DNA of 64,000 nt. Origin: a bacterium (GTDB taxonomy: Bacteria > Zhuqueibacterota > QNDG01 > JAFGCO01). Each line of letters opens with the position of its first letter. The first letter of the stretch is position 1. The position numbers and the translations under genes were made by a program. Where the stretch lies: positions 1 through 64,000 of the forward strand of contig JAFGGN010000096.1 of the NCBI GenBank assembly GCA_016930535.1, given 5' to 3'. Shown here piece after piece: positions 55,437-64,000 of this stretch. The notes below the pieces were generated by a model. That model worked only from the letters and a program-made list of their open reading frames with translations, did no database searches and was not told the DNA's origin.

Positions 55437-57638
55437 TCAACGCTTTGCCGGCCCTTCGTTCCTCGGCGTCATAAAATAAATGGCAATCCGGCTTCCACTA
55501 TCCGCCCTGGGATTCCCCGTCATTTCTGCATGCTGCGTGGTGCTGTCGAACACATAGTTGCAGTCCGTGATATGGTTGTGCGCATCGGCTCCGGACACGC
55601 TGAAAATGATGGAGGCATCGGGACTCGCCGGATTAAACTGCGTGGCCGGAAGGTCCTTTCCCTCGACATACGTGTAAAACGTGGATCCGTCATTGCAGAA
55701 CGAGGAGGCGTTGCACTGGAAATACGACACCATATTCTGTTCCGCATCGTACTCGACCACGATGGAACCGGTCTGCCTGCATGTATTGGCATCTCCCGGG
55801 TTGTAATCCCAGCTGGCCGTGTACCTGTTTTCATCGACCGCATACGTGCCGGACAGTTCGTTCGATCCGCCGAACGATGCCAGAAACTCCTCGTTTTCTG
55901 ATTGCTGCCCGTCCGTGTAGGCTCTGTGCACGTTGATTTTCAGCTGGGCCTGTACCATGGCGACTTCCTTGTACCAGTGTGGTCCCTCGATTTCGGCTTT
56001 CAGGATCAGGCAGCCCGAGCTGCCAACCGTGGGGGAGCGATAATTGCAATTGGTCGCTGCGGCCAGCAGGTCGGCGTTCTTTTCGAACATCGGCCGGATA
56101 TTCTGAATCAACAGAGATGGAGATCCTTCCGCGCTTTTGCCCAGAAAACGCAGCTGATTGTTTTCGATTTCAAAAGCCATCAGGCCGATATTGTAAATAT
56201 TAAGACCGGATGAGCCCGGGTCCAGAGTCAGCAGGAGCGAAGCGTTCTCATCGATGTCGTCCGGATTGCCGTGGTTCAGACGGTACAGATGACAGGACAC
56301 ATCCCCGACCCATCTGGGATTGAACTCATGCACGATTTTATTGTCGGAACCTGGTCTCAGCTGCCAGGTTTCGGCCACGTGGCCGAGAATGTCGGATCCG
56401 GCGACCCCATAAATGCCGCCTTCGATATAGTGCTGCAAATAGGCCGGCCACCAGGTTCTGACCGGATCGGAAATGCGTGTGACGAACATGTTGAAATGAC
56501 AGTCATAAGGGACAAGCTTTTCTTCCCCGGCATTGACATTGTAGAACTGAACGAACAGGTTTCCCCCGTCCGGGTCGTTGTCTGCCAGATACCGGATCAG
56601 GGAGCTCATGCCGCTTCCGTACCACACATGATCGGCTTGCTTATATTCATACAAATATACACCATACTGGCGGAAGGGAGCGCCTTCATGACCCGGAAAG
56701 AAAATGGGCACATGGGACGCATCGTTCTGCACCAGGCCTTCGGCCCAGCATGCGATGGCTTTGTGCAGCCAGACATTTCTGAGGTCCCCGGACGGATTGG
56801 GCTGATAGGTTTCGAACAGGACACGCGCCAGGTGATAAGACATGCTGTTGGCATCGAGATTACCGATATCGATCCGAACCGGGTATTCTTCCCCGTATGG
56901 ACATTTCAGGAAAACCGGAGCGGATCCCTGCGGGGCCCTGAACGGACCGGCCGCAATGTTCAGTTTTTCAATTTTTCTTTGATATCTTCTGAATCCCAAT
57001 CCCTGAAATTTATCTTCAATGATCTGTATCTTCTGAAGGAAATTATCGAAATAGGATCTGGGCATGATGAGGGTCAGGAGAATGCCGCTGTTCAGGCTGA
57101 TCTGATCGCTTTTCAGTCCTGTGACAAGGGTCACAAAAAAGTCGACATCATCCGCGCATTTCTTGTTCAGTCCCGTGGTGTCCGGTTCCGCTTCCGGGAC
57201 GGGGATCTCGAAAAGCATATAATCCAGGGAGTCCCTGCATGCGGTCAGGGAAAAGACCGGCATGTCTGTATCCAGGTCCGGCACCGGCTTTTCCCGGCCT
57301 ACGGCTGCGAAAGTTTCATCGCTCAGCGAGCCCGACACCCTGACTGTGGCATGCAGGGGCAGGGTAAAGTCCTCCGGGAGGTTGGCGACGATGTACACAC
57401 CGCTGGCCGAGAATTCGGAGACGGGGAAATCCGTGCTGAGTTTTATTTCAACGGTGGTTTCTGCTGAAAATGCGCCGGGCGGGATCGTGACCAGGATATC
57501 ATCGCCGCCGACACGGCCCCCTCCGGGCCCGATGGCCTCTTCGTACAGCATTTTGTCCCGGTTCGGAGACGTGGCATGATCCGAGGAGCAGGAGAAGACC
57601 GCACAAGTACAGATGAACAGAATGATGAGCCTTTTCAT
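55437..57638 (-). CDS. Large secreted lipoprotein with ZU5-like domain
   Basis: A 733-aa predicted lipoprotein (lipobox VFSC, C17). Near the N-terminus (about 37-115) is a ZU5-like domain (GPGGGRVGGDDILVTIPPGA, AETTVEIKLST). The middle (about 230-420: YHLARVLFETYQ, VWLHKAIACWAEGL) resembles the layout of gluzincin-like or basic-secretory domains but lacks an HExxH motif, so no protease activity is claimed. The C-terminal third is beta-rich with several Cys. It is convergent with the radical SAM gene (17 bases) and divergent from the SMP-30-like gene. Confidence 0.75.
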   Translation of the reverse strand: MKRLIILFICTCAVFSCSSDHATSPNRDKMLYEEAIGPGGGRVGGDDILVTIPPGAFSAETTVEIKLSTDFPVSEFSASGVYIVANLPEDFTLPLHATVRVSGSLSDETFAAVGREKPVPDLDTDMPVFSLTACRDSLDYMLFEIPVPEAEPDTTGLNKKCADDVDFFVTLVTGLKSDQISLNSGILLTLIMPRSYFDNFLQKIQIIEDKFQGLGFRRYQRKIEKLNIAAGPFRAPQGSAPVFLKCPYGEEYPVRIDIGNLDANSMSYHLARVLFETYQPNPSGDLRNVWLHKAIACWAEGLVQNDASHVPIFFPGHEGAPFRQYGVYLYEYKQADHVWYGSGMSSLIRYLADNDPDGGNLFVQFYNVNAGEEKLVPYDCHFNMFVTRISDPVRTWWPAYLQHYIEGGIYGVAGSDILGHVAETWQLRPGSDNKIVHEFNPRWVGDVSCHLYRLNHGNPDDIDENASLLLTLDPGSSGLNIYNIGLMAFEIENNQLRFLGKSAEGSPSLLIQNIRPMFEKNADLLAAATNCNYRSPTVGSSGCLILKAEIEGPHWYKEVAMVQAQLKINVHRAYTDGQQSENEEFLASFGGSNELSGTYAVDENRYTASWDYNPGDANTCRQTGSIVVEYDAEQNMVSYFQCNASSFCNDGSTFYTYVEGKDLPATQFNPASPDASIIFSVSGADAHNHITDCNYVFDSTTQHAEMTGNPRADSGSRIAIYFMTPRNEGPAKR

Positions 57639-57793
57639 GGGGCCCCCAGAGTTGATTTTTGAAATTGGACAGATGATACTGGTGATGCTTTGCCGGTTGC
57701 TGCTGGTCTGAATTCACTAAAATAAGTCCCAATTTTTCAAATGTCAAGCGGCATTTTGGAGGCTGTTTTTCGGCTTTTTCAATGTCCCGGTTA

Positions 57794-57822
57794 TTGCTGA
57801 TTTTCAAATTATTTTTTATATT
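57794..57822 (+). promoter_or_regulatory. Sigma70-like promoter of the SMP-30-like gene
   Basis: TTGCTG (57794-57799), 17-base spacer, TATATT (57817-57822), about 40 bases before ATG 57862. The spacer and flanks are AT-rich. AAGGAGGGG precedes the start. Confidence 0.45.
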
Positions 57823-57861
57823 CACTGGTATCTCAGGAAACAGCCGGTTCAAGGAGGGGTT

Positions 57862-58689
57862 ATGAGAATCGCAGGGGCATTGCTTTTTACAGGATTGTTT
57901 GCATTGTCTTGCAATGCGCAGGAACTTTCCGCTCCCGAAAGCGCGGCAGTCGATGCGCGGACCGGGCGGACCTATATTTCCAATTACGGAAACGGAACGA
58001 TCGTCCAAATCGATTCAGCCGGGGAAAAGACAATTTTCAAACAGGACGTTTCCAGGCCGCTCGGCATGCTGATCCACGATGATGTGCTCTTCGTGGTCTC
58101 GAATCCGGACCGGGTGCTGGGTTTCAGATTGCCGGAGGGCAGGGCGGAGTCCGAATTTGTGGTCGAGGGGGCCCTGTTTCTGAACGATGTCACATGCGAC
58201 AGTTCCGGATTTCTTTACGTGACGGACAGCCGCGGCGGAACCGTGCATCGGATCGATCCTGCACATCAAAAATGCGTGCTTTTTGCACGGACCCGGCTGG
58301 ATAATCCGAACGGTATTCTTCATGATCCCGTACAGAACAGGCTCCTGATCTGCTATTTTTCGGACCATGGCGCCATCGACGCCGTCAGCCTGGCCGATAC
58401 GGTGTGTAGCATGGCCGTACAGACGGAACTGGACAATCTGGACGGGCTGGCCATGGACAGGGCCGGAAACGTCTATGTGTCGTCCTGGGCCGCCGGCAGT
58501 TTTCAGTCCGGATTCGAACGCAGGGGGGCCGTGTGGAAATACGACAACGGATTCAGGCAGAATCCGGTTTTAATTGCGGACGGGCTTTATGGTCCGGCCG
58601 ATATTTTCATCGATATGCACAGGAACGATTTGATCATCCCGTTGTTCCTGGATAATCAGATTACACTCATGCCGCTCTCTTCCCACTGA
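57862..58689 (+). CDS. Exported SMP-30/NHL-like beta-propeller protein
   Basis: A 275-aa protein with a signal peptide (MRIAGALLFTGLFALSC; possibly a lipoprotein at C17). Six propeller-like repeats are visible, with motifs such as ESAAVDARTGRTYISNYGNG, NDVTCDSSGFLYVTDSRGG, NPNGILHDPVQNRLLICYF and DGLAMDRAGNVYVSSW. The fold is that of gluconolactonase/SMP-30/NHL proteins. A catalytic role is not certain; it may be a binding protein. A very strong ribosome-binding site (AAGGAGGGG) precedes ATG 57862, and a good terminator follows. Confidence 0.82.
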   Translation: MRIAGALLFTGLFALSCNAQELSAPESAAVDARTGRTYISNYGNGTIVQIDSAGEKTIFKQDVSRPLGMLIHDDVLFVVSNPDRVLGFRLPEGRAESEFVVEGALFLNDVTCDSSGFLYVTDSRGGTVHRIDPAHQKCVLFARTRLDNPNGILHDPVQNRLLICYFSDHGAIDAVSLADTVCSMAVQTELDNLDGLAMDRAGNVYVSSWAAGSFQSGFERRGAVWKYDNGFRQNPVLIADGLYGPADIFIDMHRNDLIIPLFLDNQITLMPLSSH

Positions 58690-58735
58690 AAGTGTCCCGG
58701 CCGCCGGCTAATTTTATTTGATCGTTCAGTTCAGG

Positions 58736-58766
58736 AAATCCGCTTCATAGAAAGCGGATTTTTTTT
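58736..58766 (+). terminator. Rho-independent terminator
   Basis: A 10-bp stem AAATCCGCTT / AAGCGGATTT with a 6-base loop (CATAGA), merging into eight T residues (58759-58766). It lies 47 bases after the SMP-30-like stop codon. Confidence 0.9.
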
Positions 58767-58878
58767 GAAAAAACGACTGCCTTTTTACGGACCGGTGTCT
58801 TCCGGTCGAAATCCGGGATGCCTCCGGCGTATATTGGACCATCATTGTCGATGTTGGATCTTTATCTGGAGGAAGAAA

Positions 58879-60699
58879 ATGAAGAAATCAGTCGTTGTGC
58901 TGCTCGTTATCCTGGGCCTGGCAGCGGGCCATGGATTCTCCAACGCCGGAACCTGTGAGAATCCGGACGTGATTGTGTGGACCTTTCAGACCGGAAAATG
59001 CATTTATTCGAATCCCGTCATTCATGAAAACGTTTTGTACATCGGGAGCTTCGACAGCGTGTTTTATGCGGTGGATCCGCGAACCGGCCAGGAAATCTGG
59101 CATTACCGGACGGATCATCCGGTGCATTCGGATGCAGCCATCTTTAATGGTGGGTTGTGTTTTGAAAGCGGCAATCAGCTTTATTTTCTGGATTTTCAGG
59201 GCACACTGATCCGCAAGGTGCCCCTGTGCACTGAAACCTACACGGAGCAGATCGATTCCTGGGATTTTCCGCACTCCTCTCCCGTTGTCGTGGACGACAT
59301 GGTGTACATCGGTTCAGAAAAAGGTTGGATTTACGGCATCGATTCACAGACAGGCGATGTCCGGTTCCAGGTTCAGACACCGAATCAGGGAACCATCCGT
59401 ATTCCGCCGCTTGTGGAAGGCGATCGGCTGTTCACCGGGGACTGGGATGGTGTGGCGCGCGCCTATGATCTGACGACGTCCGAAATGATCTGGGAATATG
59501 ACACCAGAAAGGATGTGCATTTTGCATGGACCAACGCGATACAGACACGCATGGTGCTGCACAACAATGCGCTGCATTTTGCCGGAAGAAGCTGCAATGC
59601 CTATGCTCTGAATGCGGATACGGGCGCAAAGATCTGGAATTTCGACCAGTCCTCCGTCTGGATCGTGGGCGGAGCCGTGGTCGCGGACGACCTGGTTTAT
59701 TACGGCTGTTCAAACCAGCGTGTGCTGTATGCCCAGGATGCGGCGACCGGGGCCAACCGGTGGGGCACCGGGCTCGATGACCGCATGTGGAACAGTCCGC
59801 TCGTCGACGGGCCGTATCTCTTTTTCGGATCAGGATCGTTCTATATCCTGGACCGTTTCACGGGAGAAGTGATCAACAAACTGGTTTTCGATCATGAAAA
59901 GGTGCATACGGAACCGATTCATATCTGGTACTGGGACGCCGATTACTGGGGCGACGCCTATGCTCTCGCCAATTTTCACAGCTCGGCCGTGGCCTTCGAA
60001 GGGAAGATCATCGTCGGGTGCGATGACGGCAAGATCTACGCATTCGACCGGGAAGGTCTCATCAACATGCCGAAATCAAATACCTTTATCAAGGGACAGC
60101 CGATCGATCTCGGGGATGTGTCCAAAAACAGCACGCCGTCGGTCTCCGTCACCGTATACAATACCGGAACAAAAACGGACACGGTGCTGGTTTCCCTGTC
60201 CGGCGGGACCAAACTGAAACAGTCCCTGTCAATTGACACGGAGAAGATGACGATTCCGGCCAATGATTCCGTAACCGTGACCGTGACGATCGATCCTGAA
60301 AATCTGAAAATCAACGATTATATTTTCAGGGTGGTTTTCGATTCCCAGCAGAACATTGCTAACAACCGGATGATGCAGGAGGTCAATTTCAACCTGGTCG
60401 AGGGAACCCGTGTTGATGAACAGGCATTCCTTCCCGGGTCGTTTGCACTGAATCCGAACCGTCCCAACCCGTTCAATCCTTCCACCAAAATCGGATTCGA
60501 TCTGCCCGAGGATGCGGATATCCGTATTTTTGTGACGGATATCAGGGGACGGCAAATCGGCACACTGGTTCAGGGCCGTTTAAATGCTGGCAGGCACGAT
60601 GTCGTGTTTGATGCCCATGAGCTCAATTCCGGCGTCTATCTCTGCGTCATGGATGCCGGTCCTTATAAGGGTGTGCAGAAAATGATCGTTTTAAAATGA
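58879..60699 (+). CDS. Exported PQQ-like beta-propeller protein with C-terminal sorting domain
   Basis: A 606-aa secreted protein. The signal peptide (MKKSVVVLLVILGLAAGHGFS) and GGAGGA upstream fix the start at 58879. The N-terminal ~400 residues form a PQQ/BamB-like propeller (SFDSVFYAVDPRTGQEIWHY, IYGIDSQTGDVRFQ, AYALNADTGAKIWNF). A CARDB/Ig-like domain (SVTVYNTGTKTDTVLVSL) follows, then the sorting-type tail RPNPFNPSTKIGFDL ... SGVYLCVMD. No quinoprotein dehydrogenase active site was seen, so a structural or binding role is more likely. Confidence 0.88.
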   Translation: MKKSVVVLLVILGLAAGHGFSNAGTCENPDVIVWTFQTGKCIYSNPVIHENVLYIGSFDSVFYAVDPRTGQEIWHYRTDHPVHSDAAIFNGGLCFESGNQLYFLDFQGTLIRKVPLCTETYTEQIDSWDFPHSSPVVVDDMVYIGSEKGWIYGIDSQTGDVRFQVQTPNQGTIRIPPLVEGDRLFTGDWDGVARAYDLTTSEMIWEYDTRKDVHFAWTNAIQTRMVLHNNALHFAGRSCNAYALNADTGAKIWNFDQSSVWIVGGAVVADDLVYYGCSNQRVLYAQDAATGANRWGTGLDDRMWNSPLVDGPYLFFGSGSFYILDRFTGEVINKLVFDHEKVHTEPIHIWYWDADYWGDAYALANFHSSAVAFEGKIIVGCDDGKIYAFDREGLINMPKSNTFIKGQPIDLGDVSKNSTPSVSVTVYNTGTKTDTVLVSLSGGTKLKQSLSIDTEKMTIPANDSVTVTVTIDPENLKINDYIFRVVFDSQQNIANNRMMQEVNFNLVEGTRVDEQAFLPGSFALNPNRPNPFNPSTKIGFDLPEDADIRIFVTDIRGRQIGTLVQGRLNAGRHDVVFDAHELNSGVYLCVMDAGPYKGVQKMIVLK

Positions 60700-60703
60700 C
60701 CTG

Positions 60704-60725
60704 CCGCCGGTGCGGATACCGGCGG
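60704..60725 (+). terminator. Possible hairpin terminator
   Basis: An 8-bp stem CCGCCGGT / ACCGGCGG with a 6-base loop, five bases after the stop codon of the PQQ-repeat gene. No T-tract follows, so it may be a weak or Rho-assisted terminator. Confidence 0.45.
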
Positions 60726-60868
60726 TATGTTATCAATCTTGATCGGTCCCAGGGCGGACCCGGATTATTTTACCGCTCCATTCAGGCGAAACAGGGCGGC
60801 CGTTTTACGGCACTCCAGGAGAGGATGGAGAAATCCGGGTCCGTTTTTGTTTGCATTTTTAACATCGA

Positions 60869-60898
60869 TTGACTACTATTTAACATTCCCTTTATTAT
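60869..60898 (+). promoter_or_regulatory. Sigma70-like promoter of the TPR-CHAT gene
   Basis: TTGACT (60869-60874), an 18-base spacer and TATTAT (60893-60898), each 5 of 6 matches to consensus. It implies a leader of about 170 bases. The rest of the gap 60700-61076 has no gene visible. Confidence 0.6.
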
Positions 60899-61076
60899 CT
60901 ATGCACTGACAGTTAATTGACCACAACGGTTTTCGGGAAGATTGCGGACAGGTCCGGGATCATGTACGGATTTGTGATAATGGCCTGCCGGGAGTACGAA
61001 GCGACAGACCGTACACAAGTATCAACTCACCGCTCAACTGATTGGAATCGGACAAGTCACGGAGAAAGGAGTTTTC

Positions 61077-64000
61077 ATGAAACACAGGAAGTGTCTGATT
61101 GTCATTAGCATATCCGTTATATTGTGTACCGGTCCGATCCTGCCGCAGACCGTGGCTTTATCTGTGGTCAATGATACGACAGCGGCTCGCCTTTTTTCGG
61201 AAAAGGCGATGTTGTTTCTTGAAAAGATACAGTATGACAGTGCACTACTGGATTTCGAATATGCGGGACGGCTGTACGAACAGGCTGCCAGGAAGTCTGG
61301 CTGCGCGGACCTGTGGGCGGAATACGTGTATTGTGTCGCCTATAAGGGTCATATTCTATACCTCAAGGCAAAATATACGGAAGCGCTTCAGTGCCTGGAG
61401 GGTGTTCTGGACACGGCCCTTGAGAAATTGGGGGCGAGTCATATCGAAACCGCTTCCATCTACAATAAAATCGGCAATGTGTATTTGAAAACCGATTTTA
61501 ACAAGGCGTTGGGATATTATGAAAAAACGCTTGAAATACGGCAGATGCTGTTGGGTGAGCGGCATCCTGAAGTCGCCAAAGCCTGCAACAATATCGGCTT
61601 GGTTTATGAATATCAGGATAATTTCCTCAAGGCACTTGATTATTACAGCCGTTCATTGAACATAATCAAAACGACAGGAGACAGCCTGTCTCTCACCGCT
61701 GCAAACGCGTACTACAGTCTGTCCACGACCAGCCGCAGATTGGGAAATTTTGATAAAGCGCTTCATTACTGTTTTAAATCTCTGGATATAAGGACACAAT
61801 TGTACGGAACGGACCATAAGAATACGGCCAACACGTACCGCAGCATCGGGGATATCTATCAGATAATGGGAGACTATGGTAACGCGTTGATCTATCTTGA
61901 CAAGGCCCTGTCCATTGCCGTCCGCGACTATGGCCCCAATCATCCCTTCACCGGAGTGGTTTATAACAGCATGGGACTTGTCCATAAAAAGATGCATCAT
62001 TATGACCTTGCACTCGGCTGCTATCAAAGGGCGTATGAAATCACGGCTGCAGTTTTCGGAGAGGACAATGACCAGACGGCAAACCGGATGAACAATATCG
62101 GCGTTCTGTACCTTGACATCGGCGATCACGAAAAAGGATTGGAATATCTGAAGCGCACCTTGCCTTTATGGTTAAAACAATACGGTGAAGAGCATTCAAT
62201 GCTTGCCATACTTTACAACAACATGGGGAACGCATACAGGGAAATGGCCGACTATAATAGCGCCCTCGAATGCCTGAATCGCTCCATGGCCATATGGGAG
62301 AACATATCAGGGGGGGATCATCCCGGGGTCGCAAATTGTCATAACAACCAGGCTCTGGTATACCTGAAAAAAGGCGAATACGGCATGGCGCTGTGGCATG
62401 TGCAGAAAGCAGTCGTCTGCCTTGTCCCGGATTTTCATAATGAAGATGTGTACGTCAATCCCCCGATTCATCCGATTCAGTCGGACATTTATTTGTTGAA
62501 TGCACTGAAGTACAAGGCGGAGATCTTTTATCAGCAATATCTCGCTGAATCACATGGGCTCAGGGATGTTCAGGCTGCATTCGATACATACCGGGTCTGT
62601 TCGGATCTGATCGATAAGATGCGTATCGGATACAGCGAGTCGTCTTCCAAGCTGTCTTTACTGGGAGATGTTACCGAAATTTTTGACAAGGCCATCAGGA
62701 CATCGCTAATACTTTATAACCATACACACGATATGTTCTACGAACAGCAAGCTTTGCATTTTGCTGAAAAAGCCAGGTGCAGTGTACTGTTCGAATCCCT
62801 GCAGGAATCCAGGGCCCGGCATTTTTCATTCATCCCGGATTCGCTGCTCGACCATGAAGAACATCTGCGTATAGAATTGACCGACTGCGATACGGAAATT
62901 AAAAAACTTTCGGAGAAAAAGGAGAAGGCGGACAGCATCCGGATGGTGGAATTGCATGACCGGTTTTTTTTCCTGAACACCCGGTACCATGCCTTCATCG
63001 ACCGGCTTGAAACCGAATATCCCGGGTATTACCGGCTAAAATACAAGACTCAGACACCCTCGGTGGGGGATATTCAGGGAGTTCTGAATGAAAATGCTGC
63101 GCTTGTCGAGTATTTTGTCGGGGATACGTCCTTGGTTATATTCGCCCTTACCCGGGACAAGTTCAAGGTCGTATCCCTGCCGGTCGACAGCCTGTTCACA
63201 AAACAGGTCGATTCGCTGGTGCGGTCCATCAAAAAGGTCGATGCTACCCGTTTTCCGGAATACAGTTATCGTATGTATAAAATCCTGATTCAACCTGTTG
63301 AAACGACGCTTCGGAATACAGGACAAATCATCATTATTCCGCATGGTGTGCTGTGCAGGGTGCCTTTCGAAGCGCTGATCACGCGGTTTCCTGAAAAACA
63401 GAACATGGTTAATTTCAGTGATTACAGATATCTGATTAAAGATATGGATATATCCTATCATTATTCTGCGGCATTGTACATGGAGCATGCAGGGTTGAAA
63501 ATCCGCAATAAGCCGGTCCGGCATCCTGCCGGGGAAATCGCTTTTCTTGGCTTCGCTCCTGTTTTTAAAGAAGAGACCGCCAACGGGTACATGCTTGAAA
63601 GCCGCATCCCGATGCTGGACCTGGCTTCAGCAGAACCGGCCGTACGTTCAATCAGCGTGGACGGCAAACACTTCAATGCCTTGAACCATTCTGAAAATGA
63701 AGTGAGGGAAATCGTCCGGCTTTTTGAAAGACACGGGAGAAAAGCCACCGGATATTTTCATGCACAGGCTTCGGAAGATAATTTCAAATCCGCGGTGCAT
63801 GACTGTCAGTATGTCCATATTGCCACGCACGGCCTTATATGCGAGGACAGTCCGGAATTGTCCGGGATCATCTTTTCACAGCCGGAGAATGCAGGCGCCG
63901 GAGAAGACGGTATTCTTTTCTCCGGGGAAACCTACAATCTGGATTTAAATGCGGATCTTGTTGTGCTGAGCAGCTGTGAGAGCGGGATGGGCAAGCTGAT
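61077..64000 (+). CDS. TPR-CHAT protein (caspase-like), incomplete at window end
   Basis: An open frame of 974 codons running past the window edge. A signal-like N-terminus (KCLIVISISVILCTGPILPQ) is followed by at least seven TPR units (about 40-460, many of the TPR_12 type, e.g. ASIYNKIGNVYLKTDFNKAL, NRMNNIGVLYLDIGDHEKGL), a helical linker, and a CHAT domain from about residue 660. The CHAT catalytic dyad is present: His in VHIATHG (H918) and Cys in VVLSSCESG (C967). CHAT proteins are caspase-like cysteine proteases or their relatives, often triggered by partners through the TPRs. AAAGGAG lies five bases before ATG 61077. The last part of the CHAT domain and any next gene are beyond the window. 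Confidence 0.88.
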   Translation, partial: MKHRKCLIVISISVILCTGPILPQTVALSVVNDTTAARLFSEKAMLFLEKIQYDSALLDFEYAGRLYEQAARKSGCADLWAEYVYCVAYKGHILYLKAKYTEALQCLEGVLDTALEKLGASHIETASIYNKIGNVYLKTDFNKALGYYEKTLEIRQMLLGERHPEVAKACNNIGLVYEYQDNFLKALDYYSRSLNIIKTTGDSLSLTAANAYYSLSTTSRRLGNFDKALHYCFKSLDIRTQLYGTDHKNTANTYRSIGDIYQIMGDYGNALIYLDKALSIAVRDYGPNHPFTGVVYNSMGLVHKKMHHYDLALGCYQRAYEITAAVFGEDNDQTANRMNNIGVLYLDIGDHEKGLEYLKRTLPLWLKQYGEEHSMLAILYNNMGNAYREMADYNSALECLNRSMAIWENISGGDHPGVANCHNNQALVYLKKGEYGMALWHVQKAVVCLVPDFHNEDVYVNPPIHPIQSDIYLLNALKYKAEIFYQQYLAESHGLRDVQAAFDTYRVCSDLIDKMRIGYSESSSKLSLLGDVTEIFDKAIRTSLILYNHTHDMFYEQQALHFAEKARCSVLFESLQESRARHFSFIPDSLLDHEEHLRIELTDCDTEIKKLSEKKEKADSIRMVELHDRFFFLNTRYHAFIDRLETEYPGYYRLKYKTQTPSVGDIQGVLNENAALVEYFVGDTSLVIFALTRDKFKVVSLPVDSLFTKQVDSLVRSIKKVDATRFPEYSYRMYKILIQPVETTLRNTGQIIIIPHGVLCRVPFEALITRFPEKQNMVNFSDYRYLIKDMDISYHYSAALYMEHAGLKIRNKPVRHPAGEIAFLGFAPVFKEETANGYMLESRIPMLDLASAEPAVRSISVDGKHFNALNHSENEVREIVRLFERHGRKATGYFHAQASEDNFKSAVHDCQYVHIATHGLICEDSPELSGIIFSQPENAGAGEDGILFSGETYNLDLNADLVVLSSCESGMGKL

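Noticed and set aside
56271..57467. Long antisense open frame (398 codons, +) opposite the ZU5-like lipoprotein
   Set aside because: The minus-strand gene has a signal peptide, a lipobox and an intact frame; the antisense product resembles no family and has no ribosome-binding site.
55437..57638. Large lipoprotein as a zinc protease
   Set aside because: The middle region resembles protease-like folds (WLHKAIACWAEGL), but no HExxH metal motif is present, so enzyme activity is not claimed.
1..64000. CRISPR arrays, rRNA and insertion sequences
   Set aside because: No regularly spaced repeats, no rRNA-like conserved stretch and no transposase were seen. A whole-window repeat search and tRNA scan could still reveal weak cases.

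Overview
The window is a stretch of bacterial chromosome with about 51 protein genes and no recognisable rRNA, tRNA, CRISPR array or insertion sequence. The host looks like a Gram-negative, diderm heterotroph. It has two TonB-dependent receptors, an MlaEFD lipid-transport operon, outer-membrane barrels, several lipoproteins and many signal peptides. Three unrelated secreted proteins end in the same type of C-terminal domain of about 80 residues ('PNPFNPST ... SGLY ... K.. ' style). That tail, with the DUF362/ferredoxin, DUF3667 and PAS/HisKA_2-rich gene content, suggests an FCB-group lineage (Calditrichota/KSB1-like). The lineage is inference; no marker gene here settles it.

Layout. 1-9.1 kb (+): a 47-bp tandem repeat, then zwf and pgl (oxidative pentose phosphate pathway), a DUF362/4Fe-4S protein, gpmI (glycolysis), mlaE-mlaF-mlaD and an MscS channel. 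9.1-23.8 kb: a dense signalling block with an Rcp1-type response regulator, a 7TM-type kinase, two REC-PAS-kinase-REC hybrids, two TonB-dependent receptors flanking a YfiR-family periplasmic protein, a CHASE8-like HAMP HisKA_2 kinase, and a convergent PAS-PAS-HisKA_2 kinase. 24.1-27.7 kb (-): thrA (aspartokinase/homoserine dehydrogenase) and asd. 27.8-36.9 kb (-): six envelope/secreted genes behind a consensus-like promoter (CsgG-like TPR lipoprotein, a giant beta-propeller protein, two barrels, an SH3 lipoprotein and a small secreted protein). 37-41.7 kb: a secreted GH51-like glycosidase, then an M48 protease with zinc ribbons divergent from lemA. 41.7-46 kb: pepD, DUF4870, HAD hydrolase and metallophosphoesterase (-), and a divergent membrane protein. 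46-49.2 kb: a small TTG-start gene, DUF3667, a DEAD-box helicase and DUF3820, bracketed by a 50-bp inverted repeat. 49.2-55.4 kb: cold-shock protein, secreted esterase, a shortened UroD-like gene, then a tight four-gene run (HD protein, outer-membrane protein, S41 protease, radical SAM). 55.4-64 kb: a large ZU5-like lipoprotein, an SMP-30-like propeller protein, a PQQ-repeat protein, and a TPR-CHAT protease-like gene cut off by the window end.

The most interesting parts are: (1) the TonB receptor / YfiR / TonB receptor / CHASE8-kinase / hybrid-kinase string, which looks like YfiBNR-type envelope signalling wired to a phosphorelay instead of a diguanylate cyclase; (2) the six-gene CsgG-like envelope operon; (3) the TPR-CHAT gene with its own promoter; (4) the HD / outer-membrane / S41 / radical SAM run; and (5) the 50-bp inverted intergenic repeats. 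One gene (the HAD hydrolase at 42.3-43.1 kb) seems to start at CTG. Calling it from its first ATG removes its catalytic motif.
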